Origin: Halomonas urmiana
GTDB lineage: Bacteria; Pseudomonadota; Gammaproteobacteria; Pseudomonadales; Halomonadaceae
Length of the DNA: 64,000 nt
Reading direction: 5' to 3'
Assembly: GCF_005780185.1 (NCBI RefSeq)
Contig: NZ_VBUI01000005.1
Location: forward strand, 120,961 to 184,960
The notes under the pieces were generated by a model that was given only the letters and a program-made list of their open reading frames with translations, had not been told where the DNA came from and did not search any database. This document shows positions 36,302-48,331 of the stretch, piece by piece. Numbering within the stretch: position 1 is the stretch's first letter; each line of letters opens with the position of its first letter. Made by a program: the position numbers and the translations under genes.

Positions 36302-37508
36302 ACTCGGGCGTCGTCTTGTTGGTTGCCTGCGCCAGGGCGTCGCCCATCAGCTGGACGATGTCGTCACAGTCTCCTTCATCGAAGGTCAACGGCAGCCTCA
36401 GGTCGCACAGCGTGGCCAACACACGGTCGGCGTTGGGCAGGGAGCGCGTCGCGCCGAGATAGCCCCAGCTGTCGTAGCGGCTGGTGTAGTCCTCGGGCTG
36501 CGATTTCCCATACCACTTGAGAGGAATGCCGCGCGCCTCGCAGCCGGCGATGAACCGGGCGATCTCGTCGTGGGTGAACGCTGGCAGCCGGAACTGGATC
36601 GAACTGCCCACGAAATCCTCTTTTTCAGGCCGGGGAATCGTCTCGACCGGGGCCATCGCGCCCAGCCCCGCCTCGAGGCGGCGATAGAGCGTATTCCAGC
36701 GCTGCCTGCGGGACTCGAGCTCGGCCAGCTGCGGGCGCAGGATCGCCGCGCGCAGGTTATCCATCCGCCCGCTCATGTTGGGCGTCACCAAGCGCGTCTC
36801 GCTGAACGTCTCGGCCGGCGGAGCCGCCAGATGACGGTCGTAGAGCATGTAGGAGCCCGACATGATCACCGCGCGGCGCATCACCTCGGGATCGTCGGTG
36901 CTCAAAAGCCCCCCCTCGCCGGAGTTGAGGTGCTTGTAGGTCTGGGTGCTGAAGCAGCCCACCTTGCCGAAGGTGCCACTGGGCCGGCCGTCGTAGCAGG
37001 CCCCCATGGTATGGGCGCAGTCCTCGATCAGGGTGATGCCGTGGGCCTCGCAGACCGCCATGATGGCGTCCATGTCGCCGATGTGGCCGCGCATGTGCGA
37101 GAGCAGGAAGAAGCGCGCCCCACTCTCCTGCGCCGCGGCGGCCAGATCGTCGGGGTCGACGGTGGTGTCCTCGCGAATGTCCACCAGCACGGCCTCGCCG
37201 CCCGCGGCGTGGATGCTGCCGGGCACCGGCGAGAGGGTGAAGGCGTTGCACAGCACCGCCTCGCCGCGCTCGAGCCCGCAGGCGCGCAGCGCCAGCTGCA
37301 GCGCATAGCCCCCGGAAGCGCAGGCCAGCACGTAGGGCACGCCGAGACTCGCGGCGAACTCCTGCTCCAGCAAGGCGGTCTCGCCCTTCTCGCCCTCGAC
37401 CAGGTTGTAGCGGTGCAGGCGACCGGTGCGCATGACCGCCACCGCGGCCTCGATCGCTGCCTCGGCGATCGGCTCCTGCTGGGTAAAGGATTTCGAGAAA
37501 CGGCGCAT
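36300..37508 (-). CDS. DegT/DnrJ/EryC1/StrS-type PLP aminotransferase
   Basis: A 402-aa fold-type I aminotransferase. PLP-pocket marks: LACASGGYALQLALRACGLE near residues 63-82, the Asp motif in ITLIEDCAHTMGA near 159-171, and the Schiff-base Lys in FSTQTYKHLNSGEGG near 186-200. Such enzymes usually aminate sugars, but this one lies directly downstream of hpsN (10-bp gap) in a sulfonate cluster with CuyA and a racemase. It may move an amino group to or from a C3-sulfonate aldehyde or keto acid; that is inference. The first residues MRRFSKSFTQQEP fit a natural start. Confidence 0.85.
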   Translation of the reverse strand: MRRFSKSFTQQEPIAEAAIEAAVAVMRTGRLHRYNLVEGEKGETALLEQEFAASLGVPYVLACASGGYALQLALRACGLERGEAVLCNAFTLSPVPGSIHAAGGEAVLVDIREDTTVDPDDLAAAAQESGARFFLLSHMRGHIGDMDAIMAVCEAHGITLIEDCAHTMGACYDGRPSGTFGKVGCFSTQTYKHLNSGEGGLLSTDDPEVMRRAVIMSGSYMLYDRHLAAPPAETFSETRLVTPNMSGRMDNLRAAILRPQLAELESRRQRWNTLYRRLEAGLGAMAPVETIPRPEKEDFVGSSIQFRLPAFTHDEIARFIAGCEARGIPLKWYGKSQPEDYTSRYDSWGYLGATRSLPNADRVLATLCDLRLPLTFDEGDCDDIVQLMGDALAQATNKTTPE

Positions 37509-37518
37509 GGGACCTACC

Positions 37519-38862
<1,344 letters not shown>

Positions 38863-38947
38863 TCAAATCACTGATGAATCCCCCGGGGCGCACCCCGGGG
38901 ACGACGACTCGGCCCCTCGCGGCCCACCGAGGGCCGGGGACCGATCG

Positions 38948-39961
38948 TCACGCCTGGTAGTCGGGGAAGCCGAAGGCATCCGGGTAGCCGAACAGCGCGA
39001 CGCTGCCGCCGGTGTGCAGGAACACCACGTTCTCGCCTTCCTTGAAATGGCCCTTGCGGATCAGGTCGATCAGGCCCGCCATGCCCTTGCCGGAGTAGAC
39101 CGGATCGAGCAGGATGCCCTCGTGACGCGCCATCAGGGTGACGGCCTCGACCATGCTCTCGGTGGGGATGCCGTAGCCCTCGCCCACGTAGTCGCAGTTG
39201 GCCACGACGTCCTCGCGAGACACGACGGTGGTCAGCCCGAGCTTGGCCTCGGTCTTCTGGGCCAGCGCGAAGACGTTGGCCTCCTGCTTGTCCTTGGGCG
39301 CACGCACGCCGACGCCGAGCACCGGGATGCCCGCGTTGCAGGCGGACAGGCCGGTGACGAGGCCGGCCTGGGTGCCGGCGCTGCCGGTGGCATGCACCAG
39401 GTGATCGATCTGCAGGCCCATGTCATTGGCCTGAGCGAGCAGCTCCAGGGCGGCGTTGACGTAGCCCAGGGCGCCGATCTCGTTGGAGCCGCCGCCGGGA
39501 ATGATGTAGGGGGTCTTGCCTTCGGCCTTCAGCGTCTCGGCCAGGGCCTCCATCTCGGCCGCCATGTCGGCACCGCCGGGACGCTTCTCGACGCTGGCGC
39601 CGTGCAGCTGGTCGAGGAAGACGTTGCCATTGTAGTTGTAGGCCGGGTCATGGCTGCCGGTGCGATCCTCGAGCAGGATGTGGCAGCCCAGGCCCAGCTT
39701 GCAGGCCGCCGCGACGGTCTGGCGGGCATGGTTAGACTGGGTTGCGCCCTGGGTGATGATGATGTCGGCGCCCTTCTCCAGGGCATCGGCCATCAGGAAC
39801 TCGAGCTTGCGGGTCTTGTTGCCGCCGGTGGAGAGCCCCGTGCAGTCGTCGCGCTTGACCCACAGGCGCGGGCCACCCAGCAGACGGCTCAGGTTGTCCA
39901 TCGGCTCGAGCGGTGTCGGCATGTGGCCGAGCCGGACACGGGGAAAGCGGGAAAGATGCAT
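38948..39961 (-). CDS. cuyA: L-cysteate sulfo-lyase (PLP, D-cysteine desulfhydrase family)
   Basis: About 337 aa from ATG 39961, five bases after GGAGG; an in-frame ATG at 39994 lacks a ribosome site. The fold-type II PLP lysine is in [20 protein letters not shown] near residues 45-64, with [20 protein letters not shown] near 69-88 and a C-terminal [15 protein letters not shown]. This pattern is shared by D-cysteine desulfhydrase, ACC deaminase and CuyA. The neighbours (sulfite exporter, hpsN, TRAP, LysR) favour CuyA, which splits L-cysteate to pyruvate, sulfite and ammonium. D-cysteine desulfhydrase is the alternative. Confidence 0.82.
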   Translation of the reverse strand: MHLSRFPRVRLGHMPTPLEPMDNLSRLLGGPRLWVKRDDCTGLSTGGNKTRKLEFLMADALEKGADIIITQGATQSNHARQTVAAACKLGLGCHILLEDRTGSHDPAYNYNGNVFLDQLHGASVEKRPGGADMAAEMEALAETLKAEGKTPYIIPGGGSNEIGALGYVNAALELLAQANDMGLQIDHLVHATGSAGTQAGLVTGLSACNAGIPVLGVGVRAPKDKQEANVFALAQKTEAKLGLTTVVSREDVVANCDYVGEGYGIPTESMVEAVTLMARHEGILLDPVYSGKGMAGLIDLIRKGHFKEGENVVFLHTGGSVALFGYPDAFGFPDYQA

Positions 39962-40126
39962 ACGAGCCTCCAGGCGAGTAATTTGTTGTGGCATAAGCGT
40001 ACTCTCGAAATGAGACGGTCAACGGGCCGGCGAATCACCGTTTGCCACCGACCGGTCTGGACTAAAGCTAATACCTACACGCCGACGCGCACCAATGCCA
40101 AGATACTCATGGACGGTTACTTTTTT

Positions 40127-40145
40127 GCATACACCACAAATATGC
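40127..40145. promoter_or_regulatory. LysR-type box GCATA-N9-TATGC between cuyA and its regulator
   Basis: In the 215-bp divergent region the dyad GCATA (40127-40131), nine bases, TATGC (40141-40145) matches the LysR T-N11-A style. It lies 32 bp before the LysR start, where autorepression and activation of the divergent cuyA promoter are usually coordinated. Confidence 0.5.
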
Positions 40146-40176
40146 CTTTGTTAGCGCCTAATCCCGGAAAATTATT

Positions 40177-41082
40177 ATGAAAATCGAATGGATAGAAGAT
40201 TTTCTTGCGCTTATCGAGGCAGGCACGTTCTCCCAGGCCGCGGAGGTGCGGCACGTCACCCAGCCGGCCTTTTCGCGTCGCATCCGCCAGCTGGAGGAGT
40301 GGCTGGGGGTCGAGCTGATCGATCGCCACTCGCCACGCCTCGCGCTCACGCCCCATGCGCGGACCTACGAGTTGTCGATGCGCGACTGGCTGGCGCGCCT
40401 CTACGCGATGCGCAGCCGCATCCGGGCGGATGCCCTGCACGGCCCCCGGGCGATCCTGACCACCCAGCACACCCTCACCGTGAGCTATCTGCCCCGGCTG
40501 CTGCGTCACTTCCGTCAGCAGGCGCCCGAGGCGCGCCTGCAGGTCCGATCGTCAGATCGCAGCGACTGCATCCGCAACTTCCAGCGTGGCGACGCCGATC
40601 TACTACTGTGCAGCGAGCTCGAGGGCACGCCGCTGTTCCTCGATCGTGAGGAGATCGAGCGCGTTCCGCTGGGTGTGGAGCAGCTGATCCCGGTCTGCGC
40701 CACGGACCAGCAGGGACAGCCGCTGTTCGATCTCGGGGGCCAGGCCCACCTGCCGCTGATCGGTTACGAGACGGACAGCTTCCTCGGCGGGGTGCTGGCC
40801 AGTCCCTACCTGCTCGACCTTCAACGCCGCTTCGATACCGAGCTGGTGTGCGAGACCTCGTTCACGATCGGCATCCGCGAGCTGACCCTGGCGGGCCTGG
40901 GGATCGGCTGGCTGCCCCACGGCCTGATCGAGGAGGACCTGATGGCGGGCCGGCTGATCTCGCTGCTGGACACGCTGGGCGGCCCGAAGCTGGTCGTGGC
41001 CTGCTACCGCCAGCCCGACGTCGAGTCCACCTCGCTGGAGACGCTGTGGCAGCTGATGCACGACCGGCCGCCGACAATATGA
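40177..41082 (+). CDS. LysR-family regulator of the sulfonate cluster
   Basis: A 301-aa LysR protein. The winged HTH is at residues 1-60 (WIEDFLALIEAGTFSQAAEV, then TQPAFSRRIRQLEEWLG). The effector domain follows (SYLPRLLRHFRQQAPEARLQ near 94 and a QFDLGG/IGYE-like pocket region). It is divergent from cuyA, the classic layout of LysR activators, and a candidate box lies between them. CuyR-type regulation by cysteate or sulfopyruvate is a reasonable inference. Confidence 0.88.
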   Translation: MKIEWIEDFLALIEAGTFSQAAEVRHVTQPAFSRRIRQLEEWLGVELIDRHSPRLALTPHARTYELSMRDWLARLYAMRSRIRADALHGPRAILTTQHTLTVSYLPRLLRHFRQQAPEARLQVRSSDRSDCIRNFQRGDADLLLCSELEGTPLFLDREEIERVPLGVEQLIPVCATDQQGQPLFDLGGQAHLPLIGYETDSFLGGVLASPYLLDLQRRFDTELVCETSFTIGIRELTLAGLGIGWLPHGLIEEDLMAGRLISLLDTLGGPKLVVACYRQPDVESTSLETLWQLMHDRPPTI

Positions 41083-41193
41083 GCGCGACGCCAACCCTCG
41101 GCGCTATGGGCCGAGTGCGATAAGATAGTGCAGCTTACTCATCACCGATCGCGCGACGCGGCGCCTGGTTGCCGCGCCGTCCAAGGAGGCATC

Positions 41194-41685
41194 ATGAGCC
41201 ATGGTATCCGTCGCATCCTGTGCTGTGTGGGGCTGAAGATCGACTGCAATCCGGTGCTGGCGCACGCGGTGGGACTGGCGGTGGCCACCGGCGCCGAACT
41301 AGAGGTGCTGCACGCGGTCAAGTCGCTGTCCGATGACGTCGTCAACACGCTCCGGGTCAACATCCCGGATCGGGAGATCCTCGAGACCCTACGGGAACAG
41401 CGTCTCAAGGAGGCCAGCGAGGTGCTGGATGCGAAGATCGAGACCTTCTGGGCCGGCCACCCCGAGCTGCGTGACGCCTTCGGCGCCCGCGAGATGAAGC
41501 GCAGCGTGCTGGAGGGCTATCCGGCCGTGGTGATCACCGACTATGCCCATCGCAGCGGCAGCGACATGATCGTGATGGCGGCCAACAAGCGCAGCTTCTC
41601 GGCCACCTATGCGGGCAAGATCACCAAGGGCGTGATCAAGCGCTCCCACGTGCCGGTGGTGGTGGTGCCGCCGCGTCGCGACTGA
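41194..41685 (+). CDS. Universal stress protein (UspA family)
   Basis: About 163 aa from ATG 41194, preceded by AAGGAGG at 41182-41188. The N-terminus SHGIRRILCCVGLKIDCNPV and the ATP-binding-type C-terminal block MIVMAANKRSFSATYAGKIT then HVPVVVVPPRR are USP features, though the G-x2-G-x9-G loop is only partly matched. USP proteins are often encoded with TRAP transporters (TeaD in Halomonas controls the ectoine TRAP system). It follows the LysR gene on the same strand with a 111-bp gap. Confidence 0.85.
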   Translation: MSHGIRRILCCVGLKIDCNPVLAHAVGLAVATGAELEVLHAVKSLSDDVVNTLRVNIPDREILETLREQRLKEASEVLDAKIETFWAGHPELRDAFGAREMKRSVLEGYPAVVITDYAHRSGSDMIVMAANKRSFSATYAGKITKGVIKRSHVPVVVVPPRRD

Positions 41686-41758
41686 TCCGCGGCAGCGACA
41701 GGGTGAAGGTGGTGCCGCGCTCCAGTTCCTTGACGCGATACTCCACCGCGTCGCGGGC
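41684..41758 (-). pseudogene. Possible C-terminal scrap of a sensor histidine kinase
   Basis: On the minus strand the translation RDAVEYRVKELERGTTFTLS followed by LPR resembles the last strand of a HATPase_c domain (G/R-G-T-T-F-T-L-x-L-P). The rest of any kinase is absent and the fragment abuts the uspA stop. Only about 25 codons support this, so chance resemblance is possible. Confidence 0.3.
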
Positions 41759-41860
41759 GGTCAAAAAGGGGATCATCGCACTTTGCGGGGAAACCATCGT
41801 CCACAGGAGAGCAGCGCTCCTACAAACCTCGCCCCTATCACGCTGATCTGCGATGAGTCC

Positions 41861-41886
41861 AAAAAAAGACCCCCTCAACGAGGGGG
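41861..41886 (-). terminator. Rho-independent terminator of the ene-reductase gene
   Basis: Read leftward: CCCCCT, loop CGTTG, AGGGGG, then TCTTTTTTT. It lies 38 bp past the ene-reductase stop (41924) in the direction of transcription; stem bases are 41870-41875 and 41881-41886. Confidence 0.88.
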
Positions 41887-41923
41887 CCAAACAGCAAAGC
41901 ATTGGACAAAACCAGGCCGATGA

Positions 41924-43042
41924 TCAGCCGTGACGATCGAAGCTGTTGTCAAGGAACGGATAGTCGGTGTAGCCCGCCTCGTCGCCGCCATAGAAGGTAT
42001 CGGGGTTCGGCTCGTTGAGCGCGGCGCCGACGCGGAAGCGCTCGACCAGATCCGGGTTGGCGATGTAGGAGCGCCCGATGGCCACCGCATCGGCGATCCC
42101 GTCGTCGATGGTCCGCTGGGCGTGCTCAGCGTCGTAGTGGCCGCAGAAGATCAGGCTGCCGGTGAAACGCTCACGCAGGCCGCGACGGAAGTCATCGCTG
42201 AACTGGATGTCCCCGCCGGCCCAGTCCGGCTCGTTGACATGCACATAGGCGAGGCCGCGATGGGACAGCTGCTCCATCAGGTAGAAGGCCATCGCCTCCG
42301 GCTCCTCGTCGGTCAGGCCGAAGATCTCGATGAAGGGCGTCAGGCGAATGCCGGTGCGCGCGGGGCCGAACACCTCGGCCACCGCATCGACCACTTCCAA
42401 CGGAAACCGCGCACGGTTCTCCAGCGAACCGCCGTACTGGTCGGTACGCCGGTTGGTGCCGGTGGCCAGGAACTGGTTGAGCAGGTAGGCGTTGGCCGCG
42501 TGCACCTCGACCATGTCGAAGCCGGCCCGCTGGGCGCGAATCGCCGCCTGGCGATAGTCCTCTACGAGGCCGGGGATCTCGTCGGTCTCAAGCGCCCGCG
42601 GGGTGCTGGTCTCGTGCTGGCCGGCGCTGCCGTCCGGAAACTCGACGAAGCACTGGGCCCCTTCCCCCTTCAAGGCGCTCGGCGCCACCGGCGCCTGGCC
42701 ATCCGGCTGCACCATCTCGTGGGAGACGCGGCCGACGTGCCACAGCTGCAGGGCCATGCGTCCGCCCTTGGCGTGCACGGCGTCGACCACGCCCTTCCAG
42801 CCGGCTTCCTGCTCGTCGGTCCAGATGCCGGGGGTATAGACGTAGCCCCTCGCGGTGGGCGAGATATTGGTCGCCTCGCTGATGATCAGCCCCGCGCCGG
42901 CGCGCTGGCCGTAGTAGGCCTGCTGCAGCTCGCCCGGCACGCTGTCGGGCGTGCGGGCCCGGGTCAGCGGCGCCATCAGGATGCGGTTGGGCAGCGTCAG
43001 GCGGCCCAGGCGGGTCGGTGTCAGCAGGGTCTCGTACGCCAT
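41924..43042 (-). CDS. nemA: Old yellow enzyme family alkene reductase (NemA-like)
   Basis: A 372-aa FMN-dependent ene-reductase. Family marks: LTLPNRILMAPLTRARTPDS near residues 15-34, YYGQRAGAGLIISEATNIS, MALQLWHVGRVSHEMVQPDG with the His near 102, the catalytic HAANAYLLNQFLATGTNRRT segment near 181-200, and IGRSYIANPDLVERFR near the end. It reduces activated C=C bonds and nitro compounds with NAD(P)H. It is monocistronic, with a terminator after it. The upstream region holds a small palindrome TTACTAGTAA (43113-43122) and the larger one at 43151. Confidence 0.92.
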   Translation of the reverse strand: MAYETLLTPTRLGRLTLPNRILMAPLTRARTPDSVPGELQQAYYGQRAGAGLIISEATNISPTARGYVYTPGIWTDEQEAGWKGVVDAVHAKGGRMALQLWHVGRVSHEMVQPDGQAPVAPSALKGEGAQCFVEFPDGSAGQHETSTPRALETDEIPGLVEDYRQAAIRAQRAGFDMVEVHAANAYLLNQFLATGTNRRTDQYGGSLENRARFPLEVVDAVAEVFGPARTGIRLTPFIEIFGLTDEEPEAMAFYLMEQLSHRGLAYVHVNEPDWAGGDIQFSDDFRRGLRERFTGSLIFCGHYDAEHAQRTIDDGIADAVAIGRSYIANPDLVERFRVGAALNEPNPDTFYGGDEAGYTDYPFLDNSFDRHG

Positions 43043-43150
43043 GCGGTAACGTCCTCTTCGATGGGTGTGGATCCGGGCTCGGCGCCTCGGCGCCCGACTT
43101 GATTAGACCAGTTTACTAGTAACATCCGAGCGCTGGCTACCCCCGCTAAT

Positions 43151-43166
43151 GATTAACGCGTTAATC
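43151..43166. promoter_or_regulatory. Perfect 16-bp palindrome GATTAACGCGTTAATC
   Basis: It lies in the divergent space between the ene-reductase start (43042) and the riboswitch promoter (43239-43268), about 110 bp upstream of the former. Its size and symmetry suit a dimeric repressor. Which of the two promoters it governs is unclear. Confidence 0.5.
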
Positions 43167-43238
43167 GATATCCGGGGCGGTATCGTGCCGGCGACGCACG
43201 GGCCTCGACGACGGGCCGACCCGGGGCCGAGGCAAGGC

Positions 43239-43268
43239 TTTACATCCGGGCGCGACGGGGCCTATGAT
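43239..43268 (+). promoter_or_regulatory. Sigma-70-type promoter of the riboswitch leader
   Basis: TTTACA (43239-43244), 18-bp spacer, TATGAT (43263-43268). The predicted transcript start, about seven bases on, falls at ~43275, directly at the first base of aptamer 1. The exact abutment supports both the promoter and the aptamer calls. Confidence 0.7.
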
Positions 43269-43275
43269 TCAGACA

Positions 43276-43328
43276 GCGCCGATTTGAACTCCAGCTTGCG
43301 GGCGCTCTACAAATACCGCTAAAGCGCT
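43276..43328 (+). ncRNA. SAM-II/SAM-V-like riboswitch aptamer, copy 1
   Basis: P1 GCGCC (43276-43280) pairs with GGCGC (43301-43305). The loop carries GATTT (43281-43285) and TTGC (43296-43299); after P1 come AAAT (43311-43314) and GCTAAA (43318-43323). This order, P1-GAUUU-UUGC-P1'-AAAU-GCUAAA, is the pseudoknot pattern of SAM-II and the related SAM-V class as I recall it. Copy 2 keeps all these elements while its outer P1 pair switches from G-C to C-G, a covariation. A terminator follows at once. Class (II versus V) is not settled. Confidence 0.72.
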
Positions 43329-43336
43329 GCCAGAGG

Positions 43337-43367
43337 CCCGTTTTAGCACACGCAAAGCGGGTTTTTT
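43337..43367 (+). terminator. Riboswitch-linked terminator with possible antiterminator
   Basis: CCCGTTTT (43337-43344) pairs with AAAGCGGG (43354-43361; one G-U pair), followed by TTTTTT. The 5' arm overlaps TTTAGC (42-47 within 43342-43347), which is the exact complement of the aptamer's GCTAAA at 43318-43323. Free GCUAAA could thus open the terminator, while ligand-locked GCUAAA would let it form: an off-switch. The mechanism is inference from base pairing. Confidence 0.75.
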
Positions 43368-43387
43368 GTTGCCTGGCCCCCGGGCCG

Positions 43388-43440
43388 CCGCCGATTTAAG
43401 CACCAACTTGCGGGCGGAATAGAAATACAGCTAAAGCGGC
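43388..43440 (+). ncRNA. SAM-II/SAM-V-like riboswitch aptamer, copy 2
   Basis: P1 CCGCC (43388-43392) pairs with GGCGG (43413-43417). GATTT (43393-43397), TTGC (43408-43411), AAAT (43423-43426) and GCTAAA (43430-43435) are in the same order and nearly the same spacing as in copy 1. Unlike copy 1 it is not followed by a U-tract terminator but by a hairpin that can hide the ribosome site of the ORF at 43517. Tandem SAM aptamers with transcriptional control first and translational control second are known from marine bacteria. Confidence 0.72.
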
Positions 43441-43446
43441 GTGCGA

Positions 43447-43510
43447 CTCCTCTCCCCTGGGTCGGCGCTTGCCGAACCACCCTGTCCAGCGCACCCCAGG
43501 GGAAACGGAG
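43447..43510 (+). promoter_or_regulatory. Hairpin able to mask the ribosome binding site of the 69-aa ORF
   Basis: CCCCTGG (43454-43460) pairs with CCAGGGG (43496-43502), and the outer CTCC (43447-43450) can pair with the Shine-Dalgarno GGAG (43507-43510). The start ATG is at 43517. The 5' arm begins just after aptamer 2, so ligand binding could shift this pairing. Confidence 0.5.
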
Positions 43511-43516
43511 ACGATC

Positions 43517-43726
43517 ATGACCCACCGCACTACTACCGCTCACACCACCACTCACGCCTCGGCTGTCACTCGCCGCCACACGCTGGCTGCCCTGCTCGAC
43601 CCGGACGACATCGTGCGCCCGGAACTGCGCAACGACGCCATCCTCGAGGCGCGGCGCGCCTCACGGGATGCGTCTCGCGGCCCCTGCGCTCGCGTGGACG
43701 ACGCGCTCCCGGGGTCACGGCGATGA
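43517..43726 (+). CDS. 69-aa ORF behind the tandem riboswitch, unknown
   Basis: GGAG at 43507-43510 is six bases from ATG 43517, the best start in the region. The translation is Thr/His-rich at first (THRTTTAHTTTHASAV) and then charged (LLDPDDIVRPELRNDAILEA). It ends in an Arg-rich tail. I recognise no family. It could be a real small protein, a leader peptide, or the stub of a methionine/SAM-related gene lost by deletion. The next gene starts at 43873. The 146 bp between them hold no terminator that I can see, so read-through to the dioxygenase gene is possible. Confidence 0.4.
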   Translation: MTHRTTTAHTTTHASAVTRRHTLAALLDPDDIVRPELRNDAILEARRASRDASRGPCARVDDALPGSRR

Positions 43727-43872
43727 CGATAGCGATAGGAATGAGTTCAAGAACGGGTATAAGAAAAGTGCATGCCAGGCGATAAGCCAACGGCCCTACT
43801 CGTGCGGCGGCGCGCCGGTCACCATGCCGGCGATCGTTAGCGTGATGACCAAGCCACACGAGGATGCCCTTC

Positions 43873-45006
43873 ATGCCCACCCACCCCGCGTTCGTCCTCC
43901 ACGAGCAGCCGCCAGCGGTTCGCCTCCAGAACGGCGATGCCTCCCGTGAGATCAGCCCGCTATGGCTGCGCGAGCGGACTCAATCGCCCGACCAGCTGGA
44001 GCCGATGACCCAGCAGCGCCTGTTCGATTCCCACGCCATCGACACGGCGCTAACGCTGGAGGAAGTGTCCCGAGTCGACGAGCACCACGCGACGCTGGCC
44101 TTCAGCGATGGCCACCGCGAGACCTACGATCTTCGCGTGCTGGCCGCCGAGCTCGATGACGCGGCGACTTTCCCCACAGCCGAGCCCTGGGATGCCCGCC
44201 TGGAGGCGGATCGCGTGCGCTTCGACTGGCGGCGAGTGCTCGCGGAGCCGGGCTACTTTCGCGCCTCGCTGGATGCCTATCTGCGCTATGGTCACCTGGT
44301 GCTCTACGGCGTGCCCACCGACCCCGAGCGTATCCTCGAGGTCGGCAGTCACTTCGGCTACGTCAAGGAGACCAACTTCGGCCGCTACTTCGAGGTCTAC
44401 TCGCGGCCGAGCGGCAACGACCTGGCCTATCGCAGCGTGGCGTTGGGCCCGCATACCGACAATCCTTACCGGAACCCCGTGCCGGGCATCCAGCTGCTGC
44501 ACTGCCTGGTCAACGAGACCCGCGGCGGGCTCTCGACCCTGGTCGACAGCCTCAAGGTGCTCGAGCGGCTGCGCCACGAGTCCCCCGAGGGGTATGCGCT
44601 GCTCAAGACCACGCCGGTGCGCTTTCGCTTCGTCGATGCCGGCACCGAGCTCGTCACCCACCGCACCATGATCCAGACCGACGACGACGGCCATCCGACC
44701 GGCGTGCATTACAGCCCGCGGCTCGACGCCCTGCCGCTGCTCTCCGATGCCGAGACTCGGCTCTTTCACGGGGCCCGGCAGCGGCTCGGCGAACTGTTCG
44801 CGGACCCGACCTACGAGCGGCGCTTCGCCCTTAACGCCGGCGAGCTGATGCTGTTCGATAACAGCCGGGTGCTGCACGGGCGCACCAGCTACGACAGCAG
44901 CGAGGGGCGCCGCCATCTCCAGGGCTGCTACCTGGACACCGACGGCCCGCGCGAACGCTTCGCGAGCCTAGTGAAACATCATGATTCGATCGAGGAGGTC
45001 GCCTGA
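43873..45006 (+). CDS. TmpA/gamma-butyrobetaine-hydroxylase-like Fe(II)/2OG dioxygenase (first copy)
   Basis: About 377 aa from ATG 43873 (GAGG nine bases before; ATG 43864 touches the ribosome site). An N-terminal GBBH-like domain (ISPLWLRERTQSPDQLEPMT) precedes a TauD domain with the iron triad His194, Asp196 (GPHTDNPYRNP) and His335 (RVLHGRTSY); RHLQGCYLD near the end binds 2-oxoglutarate. Related enzymes hydroxylate trimethylammonium compounds (gamma-butyrobetaine, trimethylaminoethylphosphonate). The HD-domain gene follows with no gap. It resembles the second copy at 46594 but is clearly divergent, so the substrate may differ. Confidence 0.85.
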   Translation: MPTHPAFVLHEQPPAVRLQNGDASREISPLWLRERTQSPDQLEPMTQQRLFDSHAIDTALTLEEVSRVDEHHATLAFSDGHRETYDLRVLAAELDDAATFPTAEPWDARLEADRVRFDWRRVLAEPGYFRASLDAYLRYGHLVLYGVPTDPERILEVGSHFGYVKETNFGRYFEVYSRPSGNDLAYRSVALGPHTDNPYRNPVPGIQLLHCLVNETRGGLSTLVDSLKVLERLRHESPEGYALLKTTPVRFRFVDAGTELVTHRTMIQTDDDGHPTGVHYSPRLDALPLLSDAETRLFHGARQRLGELFADPTYERRFALNAGELMLFDNSRVLHGRTSYDSSEGRRHLQGCYLDTDGPRERFASLVKHHDSIEEVA

Positions 45007-45594
45007 ATGGAACAGGTCGCATTCCGTCAGATGAAGGACGGCACCCGGGAAGAGTACGTCTTTCTCGAGGGCCTGGAGGAGCAGTTCAACCGGGGGCTGG
45101 TGGATCGCCTGCTGGACGCGCTGCGCCAGCTCGAGCACAGCCTGAGCGGCTACCGGGTCACGCGGCTGGAGCACTCGCTGCAGTCGGCCGCCCGGGCCGA
45201 GGCCGACGGCGCCGATGAGGACATGATCGTCGGCGCCCTGCTGCACGACCTGGGCGATGACCTGGCGCCCTACAACCACTCCCAGCTGGCCGCGTCGATC
45301 ATCCGCCCCTACGTACGCGGCGAGGTGACCTGGGTGGTCCATCACCACGGTCTCTTCCAGACCTACTACTTCGCCCACCACTTCGGCATGGACCCGAACG
45401 CCCGCGACCGCTACCGGGACCACCCCTGCTATCAGGCCTGCGTCGACTTCTGCGAGCGCTACGATCAGGCCTCCTTCGACCCGGACTACCCCACCCCGCC
45501 CCTCGAGCACTTCGAGCCGATGCTGCGCCGCGTCTTTTCGCGCACGCCCTTCGACCCGGCGGTGATCGGCGAGGAGCATCCGCTGGAGCCCTGA
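45007..45594 (+). CDS. HD-domain protein, likely diiron oxygenase partner
   Basis: A 195-aa HD-domain protein: EHSLQSAARAEADGADEDMI, then VGALLHDLGDDLAPYNHSQL with His80-Asp81, a HHHGLFQTYYFAHHFG segment near residue 116 and a late Asp (ERYDQASFDPDY). It begins immediately after the dioxygenase stop. In phosphonate catabolism, dioxygenase + HD pairs (TmpA/TmpB, PhnY/PhnZ) hydroxylate and then oxidatively cleave the C-P bond. This protein lacks the AKRYLC block of the PhnZ/TmpB group seen at 47739, so it belongs to another HD branch and its reaction is uncertain. Confidence 0.72.
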   Translation: MEQVAFRQMKDGTREEYVFLEGLEEQFNRGLVDRLLDALRQLEHSLSGYRVTRLEHSLQSAARAEADGADEDMIVGALLHDLGDDLAPYNHSQLAASIIRPYVRGEVTWVVHHHGLFQTYYFAHHFGMDPNARDRYRDHPCYQACVDFCERYDQASFDPDYPTPPLEHFEPMLRRVFSRTPFDPAVIGEEHPLEP

Positions 45595-48311
<2,717 letters not shown>

Positions 48312-48331
48312 TCGCTGCCGGGCCGGTACAC

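Noticed and set aside
38880..38940. GC hairpins between hpsN and cuyA as terminators
   Set aside because: Several overlapping short stems but no U-tract; probably ordinary intercistronic structure.
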